A stretch of DNA of 11,079 nucleotides from Chitinophagaceae bacterium (GTDB lineage Bacteria; Bacteroidota; Bacteroidia; Chitinophagales; Chitinophagaceae). The stretch lies in the NCBI GenBank assembly GCA_020853515.1, contig JADYYU010000315.1, positions 1 through 11,079 of the forward strand. Direction: 5' to 3'. Made by a program: the position numbers and the translations under genes. A model generated the notes under the pieces. The model saw only the letters and a program-made list of their open reading frames with translations, made no database searches and had not been told where the DNA came from. Each line of letters starts with the position of its first letter. The stretch's first letter is position 1. This document shows positions 6,923 through 11,079 of this stretch, in pieces.

Positions 6923-7879
6923 TTACATAATGCGCTTGATCAACTCTTCTATTTTAAGGCCTTCAGCTTCAGCCTTGTAATTGCGCACCACCCTGTGACG
7001 CAGAATCGGCAGGGCTACCGCTTTTACATCTTCGATATCCGGACTGTATTTGCCATGCAATAAAGCGTAGCATTTGGCACCCAGTATCAAATACTGTGAA
7101 GCACGTGGACCTGCACCCCATGAAATGTAATTACGCGCCAGTTCTGAGCCTTGTGCATTTGGACGGGTTTTATGAACAAGTGCCACAGCGTATTCCATCA
7201 CATTATCCGGTACCGGCACGCGACGCACTAACTGCTGAAAATAGAGAATTTCTTCACCGGTCATCACCTTGCGCAAAGACGAAGCACTATCAGACGTTGT
7301 ATTTTTAACTACAGCCAGTTCTTCCTGAAAAGTAGGATAGTCGAGCCAGATATTAAACATGAAACGATCAAGCTGGGCTTCGGGCAACGGATAGGTACCT
7401 TCCTGCTCGATCGGGTTTTGCGTAGCCAGTACAAAAAATGGTGACGGTAGCAGATGCAACTGTCCGCCAATAGTTACGTGTCTCTCCTGCATTGCCTCCA
7501 GCAAAGCAGCCTGTGTTTTTGGTGGTGTACGGTTTCTTTCATCGGCTAAAATGATATTTGAAAATAAAGGTCCCTGTATGAATTTAAAACTTCTGTGCTC
7601 ATCCAGAATCTCTGCTCCGGTGATATCACTTGGCATCAGATCTGGGGTAAACTGAATTCGTTTGAAATTGAGATCCAGTACTTTGGCGATCGTGTTAACC
7701 AACAGGGTTTTTGCCAGTCCGGGAACACCAACCAATAAACTATGACCATTGCACAATATGGCAATGATTGAACCTTCAATCACTTCATGCTGGCCCACAA
7801 TAACTTTGCCGATTTCCGTCTTTAGTTCTTTGTACTTTGCCTGCAAATTGCCGGCTGCTTCCACATCTGAGTTAAACAT
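6923..7879 (-). CDS. MoxR-family AAA+ ATPase
   Basis: MoxR proteins are AAA+ ATPases that act as chaperones or activators of partner complexes, often with DUF58 and von Willebrand A-domain proteins. The 318-residue product has the standard order. Walker A GVPGLAKT is at 51-58, Walker B IILADE at 109-114, and sensor 1 LATQNP at 151-156. EGTYPLPEAQLDRF (160-173) holds the likely arginine finger Arg172, sensor 2 is in GAGPRASQ (255-262, Arg259), and a lid domain reaches the C-terminus. The residue after Walker B is arginine (DERNRTPP) where the family nearly always has isoleucine (DEINR). The ATG at 7879 gives the usual short acidic N-terminus. It lies 81 bp behind surA on the same strand, probably co-transcribed. 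No DUF58 or vWA gene is in the window, so its partner is unknown. A possible role in envelope assembly is inferred from the neighbours. Confidence 0.93.
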   Translation of the reverse strand: MFNSDVEAAGNLQAKYKELKTEIGKVIVGQHEVIEGSIIAILCNGHSLLVGVPGLAKTLLVNTIAKVLDLNFKRIQFTPDLMPSDITGAEILDEHRSFKFIQGPLFSNIILADERNRTPPKTQAALLEAMQERHVTIGGQLHLLPSPFFVLATQNPIEQEGTYPLPEAQLDRFMFNIWLDYPTFQEELAVVKNTTSDSASSLRKVMTGEEILYFQQLVRRVPVPDNVMEYAVALVHKTRPNAQGSELARNYISWGAGPRASQYLILGAKCYALLHGKYSPDIEDVKAVALPILRHRVVRNYKAEAEGLKIEELIKRIM

Positions 7880-7934
7880 GTTTTATTACTTATGGTTGTT
7901 TTTAGTCTGCTTGTTTTTTGTTGTCAATCCTGCA

Positions 7935-7956
7935 TCAGGCAAATGAAATGGCCTGA
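7935..7956 (-). other. Hairpin just after the surA stop codon
   Basis: TCAGGC (7935-7940) and GCCTGA (7951-7956) form a 6-bp stem with a 10-nt loop, 4 bp past the surA stop when read on the minus strand. No T tract follows in the direction of transcription, so it is not a standard terminator. It may be an mRNA processing or stability element between surA and moxR, or chance. Confidence 0.3.
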
Positions 7957-7960
7957 ATGA

Positions 7961-9325
7961 TTATTTTCGGACAGCATTGTTATTCCACTTCGAAATCATA
8001 CTGCAATCATTATATTCATCACCCACTTTGATATAAAAACTGGGGATACGTCCTTCGAGCCATTTCATCAGATAGTTAGTTTGTTTTTCGCTGAATGCAG
8101 CCTGCTGTATTTTACTGTAATCCTCATTGAGATTCGCTTTATGCGGTTCTGTTCGCTTTTTTAAATACACAATACGAACCAATCTGTCGCCGGTTTTTTC
8201 GTCCGTGTATTCAAATGGTTTAGAAAACTCACCGGGTTTCATATCATTAATCATCAACGCAACCGAAGGTTCGAGATTTTCAATCGGAATCAACGATCCG
8301 CCTGTCTGCGGATCACTAAACATACCCCCTGTATATTTTGTAGCATCATCATGATGATATTTGCTGATCGCTTCCGAAAATTTTATTTTTCCGCTGATCA
8401 GACTTGCCCTTACACTGTCCGCTTTTTCGAGGGTCACTTTGATCACATCGCTGGTGATATAAGGTTTCTTTAAAATGTGACGCAGCTTGGCCTTTTCACC
8501 CTGTCGATTGACCATCTGAATAATGTGAAAGCCAAAACTTGATTTTACAACATCAGATATTTCACCGTTCTGCAATTTGAACGCCGCAGCGGCAAATTCA
8601 GGATCCAGTTCGTCACGGCCCATTACACCCAGATCGCCACCCAGATCTTTTGATCCCGGATCTTCACTGTAACGACCGGCAAGCTGCTCAAAACTTGTAC
8701 TGCCGCTAACCAGCTCTTTTCTTAGTTTTTTTAATTCTTCGATCGCGTAATCTTCAACTTCTTTATTGACGTCGGGCTTAAATACAATATGCCCTACTTC
8801 TACCATAGAAGGGTACAAGGGTAAACTGTCTTTCGGAATTTTATTATAAAATGCAATCACTTCCTGCGGGGTGATCTTGACATTTGCCATCACCTGATTT
8901 TGCATTCGGTCTGCCAGTAATTTGTCGCGGAACATAGGACGGTAATCATCCTTTAGCTGATAAACAGTTTTGCCTGCCATTTCTTCCAGTTTTTCTTCAG
9001 TGCCGTACATACTTAAAAAATACCGGATACGGTTTTCGAGCGCACCTTCAATTTCTTCATCACTCACAACCACACTGTCCAGTGCAGCTTGTTCGATCAG
9101 CACCTTCTGCAATAAAGTCTGCTCAAGCAACTGGCACTTAAAGGAGTCGGGCAATGACGGATTTTCACGACGGTAATCGTCAAAGGCCGCATCGATTTCA
9201 GATCGCAAAATGATTTTATCGCCTACAACAGCTACTATTTTATCTAAACTTTCACTTTGAGCGCGTACGGTCTGAAACTTGGCAGACAAACACAGCAAAA
9301 AGAATAACACTTTGATTTTATTCAT
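7961..9325 (-). CDS. surA: SurA-like periplasmic peptidyl-prolyl isomerase/chaperone
   Basis: SurA-type proteins escort unfolded outer-membrane proteins across the periplasm. The 454-residue product starts with a signal peptide (residues 1 to about 22, ending TVRA-Q). A SurA N-terminal chaperone region follows (about 25-165: VAVVGDKIILRSEID, then LLEQTLLQKVLIEQA). A well-kept parvulin domain covers about 172-274, with VGHIVFKP, SFEQLAGRYSEDPGSKDLGG and SSFGFHIIQM. A second, weaker parvulin-like region spans about 280-390 (LRHILKKP, TGGMFSDPQTGG, GDRLVRIVYLKK). It has lost much of the consensus and may be only structural. The domain order and length match SurA. ATG 9325 directly precedes the signal peptide. 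The gene is the first of the leftward set and diverges from the SGNH hydrolase gene. Family and location are secure, but whether it is the organism's main SurA cannot be told. Confidence 0.9.
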   Translation of the reverse strand: MNKIKVLFFLLCLSAKFQTVRAQSESLDKIVAVVGDKIILRSEIDAAFDDYRRENPSLPDSFKCQLLEQTLLQKVLIEQAALDSVVVSDEEIEGALENRIRYFLSMYGTEEKLEEMAGKTVYQLKDDYRPMFRDKLLADRMQNQVMANVKITPQEVIAFYNKIPKDSLPLYPSMVEVGHIVFKPDVNKEVEDYAIEELKKLRKELVSGSTSFEQLAGRYSEDPGSKDLGGDLGVMGRDELDPEFAAAAFKLQNGEISDVVKSSFGFHIIQMVNRQGEKAKLRHILKKPYITSDVIKVTLEKADSVRASLISGKIKFSEAISKYHHDDATKYTGGMFSDPQTGGSLIPIENLEPSVALMINDMKPGEFSKPFEYTDEKTGDRLVRIVYLKKRTEPHKANLNEDYSKIQQAAFSEKQTNYLMKWLEGRIPSFYIKVGDEYNDCSMISKWNNNAVRK

Positions 9326-9342
9326 AAAGAGCGCAATTTACA

Positions 9343-9350
9343 TACTTTTG
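9343..9350 (+). promoter_or_regulatory. -7-like element possibly serving the SGNH hydrolase gene
   Basis: TACTTTTG matches TAnnTTTG on the + strand. The nearest upstream TTTG (9311-9314) is 28 bp away, longer than the usual spacing of about 20 bp, and the leader to the ATG at 9465 would be over 100 nt. This is a weak candidate. Confidence 0.25.
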
Positions 9351-9383
9351 ACGGAGTGTGTACCCTGAATTTCTATCATTTAA

Positions 9384-9401
9384 CAAACATTTTCATGTTT
9401 G
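9384..9401. repeat. Perfect 7-bp palindrome in the divergent surA/SGNH intergenic region
   Basis: CAAACAT (9384-9390), TTTC, ATGTTTG (9395-9401) form a perfect inverted repeat in the 139-bp region between two divergent genes. There is no T run directly after it on either strand. Its placement suits an operator that could affect either gene, but no regulator is known here. Confidence 0.4.
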
Positions 9402-9420
9402 AAAAAGTCAAACTAAGCGT

Positions 9421-9462
9421 TCAAAGAGTATCAAAGATTCGAAATATTGTTTAATATTGTTT
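9421..9462. repeat. Short direct repeats with 10-bp period before the SGNH hydrolase start
   Basis: TCAAAGA occurs at 9421-9427 and 9431-9437, 10 bp apart. AATATTGTTT then occurs twice in perfect tandem (9443-9452 and 9453-9462), ending 2 bp before the ATG at 9465. Ten-base-pair phasing places the copies on the same face of the helix, as for cooperative protein binding, but the region is AT-rich and chance cannot be excluded. Confidence 0.45.
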
Positions 9463-9464
9463 CA

Positions 9465-10226
9465 ATGGCAGAACGGAATCCGGCAGACTACAAAATTTTT
9501 AGTAAAAGGCAGGTCATTTGGCTATTACTGATCAGTAATCTGTTTTTTATCTTCTTATTGTTGAATATCCATCGCAATTTGTCTAATGTGAAAAAAAAGC
9601 GGGCGCAAACGTTCGCGGAGGCTGACTCGTTGCGATTTGATCAGAATCCTGTTTACATCGAACAAATACAATTATTTGAAGTGTATGGCAAACATCAGTC
9701 AGACATCGTAATGCTGGGCAGCTCGTTTACGCAACGTGTAAGCTGGCAGGAATTGTTGCAAAGAAATGATGTGGCTAACAGAGGTGTCGGCTCTGACGTT
9801 ACAGAAGGATACCTGCATCGTTTGCAAACTGTGCTGGCCTTGCAGCCTGAAGTGTGCTTTGTGGAAGCGGGCGCTAATGACATCGTCAAAAACAGATCTG
9901 TCGATACGATCTGCCGCAATATGACGCTCATTGTTCAAAATCTGCAGCAGAAGATTCCTCATGTTGTACTTACAAAATGTTTTTATGTCACAGAGCAGTT
10001 TCCCGGTTATGAGGCTTTTAACCGAAAAGCAGATAGCCTGAATCAGAGGCTTGAGCAAATTCCCCGCATCCGGTGTATCGACCTCAACCCTGTCATTGCC
10101 AAAGATAAAATCCGCAGCCGCCGTTATGCCCTGGCTGATGGTATACATCTCAACGCGGAGGCTTATCTGATCTGGAAAGCGGAGGTAGAGAAGGTCTTGG
10201 CGCAATTAAATTTATCAGCGAAGTAA
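9465..10226 (+). CDS. Membrane-anchored SGNH/GDSL-type hydrolase
   Basis: SGNH hydrolases are serine esterases or lipases; many remove or transfer acetyl groups on envelope carbohydrates. From ATG 9465 the product is 253 residues. A basic cytoplasmic start is followed by one membrane segment (about 18-35) and a hydrolase domain facing the periplasm. Block I is MLGSSFTQ (83-90), with nucleophile Ser87 and serine in place of the usual GDS aspartate. Block II glycine is Gly107 in NRGVGSDVTEG, block III is GAND (136-139, Asn138), and block V is DGIH (Asp225, His228). All catalytic positions are present. A TTG at 9447 would add six residues, but ATG 9465 is preferred because 9443-9462 is a tandem repeat. 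The next gene starts 9 bp after the stop, implying an operon with a polytopic membrane protein. The natural substrate is unknown. Confidence 0.85.
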   Translation: MAERNPADYKIFSKRQVIWLLLISNLFFIFLLLNIHRNLSNVKKKRAQTFAEADSLRFDQNPVYIEQIQLFEVYGKHQSDIVMLGSSFTQRVSWQELLQRNDVANRGVGSDVTEGYLHRLQTVLALQPEVCFVEAGANDIVKNRSVDTICRNMTLIVQNLQQKIPHVVLTKCFYVTEQFPGYEAFNRKADSLNQRLEQIPRIRCIDLNPVIAKDKIRSRRYALADGIHLNAEAYLIWKAEVEKVLAQLNLSAK

Positions 10227-10235
10227 AATGCAGCT

Positions 10236-11079
10236 ATGACGATCGGACAACTGACAGATCATAAACTTCAATCACGCAAAGCATATTTTGGTATGCAAGG
10301 TGTGCTATTCGTGGCCGTTTCTTTATTGTATGTCCTTTCTTTTGCAATAAAGTATACCGACGTGCAAACCCGAAAAGATGCCTCCGGTTTTGAACATCAT
10401 TATGCAGCCCGTTTTTTTTATTTTTATTATTATACCGGCCATTTTCCGCTGGCAACCCTCGACACTAACCTTACCTACACCAAAGAGGCTGCACTAAACG
10501 AAATTGAGCATCACGGAAAGCAGCTTATGATGGAATATAAGCATTGGTCGCGTCTGGGTGAGCATGGCAGAATCTGGTGTTATTTGCCGGACGCCTGGCT
10601 GAAGTGCACGGCAGCGGAGCCTTCTATCCGTTTGTTTAATGCGCTGATGTTTCTGCTGGGCTTATGCTGTTTATATCGTGGATTTTATTTAATGGGCAAA
10701 CCTGTAATGGGTTTGCTTTTTTGCATGGCCGTCTTGTGCACACCTTATTTTCATTTCGAAGTATTTCGGCAGACGAATATTTTTGCCCTGCAATCTTCCG
10801 TTTTTTTTATGGCTGCTGGTTGCTTGCTGCCTTTTTTGGAAAATAGTTTAACATTCAATTTTAAAAATGGATTCATCCTGTTTTTTAGTGCAGCGGTTAT
10901 CGGGCTATGCAGCGAAATCAGGAATGAAATCTCCGTCGTGCTGGCCTGTGTGATCGTCCTGTTGCTTTGTATGTCCCAAACACCATGGAAGTATCAGCTA
11001 TTTTATATCAGCTTTGTGCTCATGGCTTTTTGGGGGGTCAAAAAATCTATACATACTTATTTTAACTTCAAATATCAAC
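10236..11079 (+). CDS. Polytopic membrane protein of unknown function, N-terminal part (3' end outside window)
   Basis: I do not recognise this protein. The frame is open from ATG 10236 to the window end, giving 281 residues without a stop. A short basic N-terminus leads to a membrane segment at about 20-38. A loop of about 90 residues rich in aromatics and histidine follows (HHYAARFFYFYYYTGHFPL, then KHWSRLGEHGRIWCYLP) and is probably periplasmic. About six closely spaced hydrophobic segments come next (roughly 131-150, 155-172, 183-200, 212-226, 231-246, 252-267). One big loop after the first segment followed by many membrane helices resembles GT-C glycosyltransferases or other lipid-linked sugar enzymes, but no diagnostic motif is visible, so this is only a thought. 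It follows the SGNH hydrolase by 9 bp and is probably co-transcribed. An ATG at 10228 opens only a three-codon frame. Confidence 0.8.
   Translation, partial: MTIGQLTDHKLQSRKAYFGMQGVLFVAVSLLYVLSFAIKYTDVQTRKDASGFEHHYAARFFYFYYYTGHFPLATLDTNLTYTKEAALNEIEHHGKQLMMEYKHWSRLGEHGRIWCYLPDAWLKCTAAEPSIRLFNALMFLLGLCCLYRGFYLMGKPVMGLLFCMAVLCTPYFHFEVFRQTNIFALQSSVFFMAAGCLLPFLENSLTFNFKNGFILFFSAAVIGLCSEIRNEISVVLACVIVLLLCMSQTPWKYQLFYISFVLMAFWGVKKSIHTYFNFKYQ

Noticed and set aside
9699..10205. A 168-codon open frame on the minus strand inside the SGNH hydrolase gene
   Set aside because: It lies entirely antisense to a gene with clear catalytic motifs and resembles no protein family.
10664..10846. A 60-codon + strand frame near the window end
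   Set aside because: It overlaps in another frame the long membrane-protein frame starting at 10236, which has better support from spacing and membrane segments.
1..11079. CRISPR array, insertion sequence, phage or toxin-antitoxin system
   Set aside because: No regularly spaced repeats of suitable length, no transposase or integrase motifs and no paired small toxin-antitoxin genes were seen on either strand.

Overview
The window is chromosomal DNA from a member of the Bacteroidota, most likely a Chitinophagales-type organism. The evidence is gene content (an mreBCD locus with an MreC N-terminus of the Bacteroidota type, a SurA-MoxR pair, an OmpA protein with thrombospondin type 3 repeats), signal peptides ending in A-Q, AT-rich leaders without clear Shine-Dalgarno sequences, and promoter-like elements of the Bacteroidota type (TTTG, about 20 bp, TAnnTTTG). 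Taxonomy is inferred from these traits only.

Left part (1-4230, + strand): the 3' end of mreB, then mreC, mreD and a compact SET-domain protein form one tight transcription unit. The mreD stop overlaps the SET start as ATGA. The unit ends at an AT-rich hairpin followed by eight T's (2303-2344). This is the elongasome scaffold locus, but a SET gene stands where the penicillin-binding protein 2 and RodA genes are commonly found. A strong-looking promoter (2431-2462) then drives a monocistronic OmpA-family outer-membrane protein, which ends in a GC-rich intrinsic terminator (4208-4233).

Middle part (4231-6115): a class III-like polyhydroxyalkanoate synthase (PhaC) with its catalytic triad visible but no PhaE partner in view, then a decayed small lipoprotein gene. 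The lipoprotein frame runs undisturbed from signal peptide to C-terminus apart from two in-frame TAA codons, one of them exactly at the -3 position of the lipobox.

Right part: on the minus strand, surA (periplasmic chaperone/isomerase), moxR (AAA+ ATPase) and ftsE (ABC ATPase of the division machinery) lie in that transcription order with 81- and 114-bp gaps. Divergently, from 9465 rightward, a membrane-anchored SGNH hydrolase is followed 9 bp later by a polytopic membrane protein that runs off the window end.

Most of the window is envelope biology: cell shape, division, outer-membrane biogenesis and outer-membrane structure. I see no tRNA, rRNA, CRISPR array, insertion sequence or phage gene. 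I did not find a convincing undescribed multi-gene system. The best leads are the SET gene embedded in the mre operon, the lone PhaC, the two-stop lipoprotein, an unusual residue next to the MoxR Walker B motif, and several unexplained repeats in regulatory regions.
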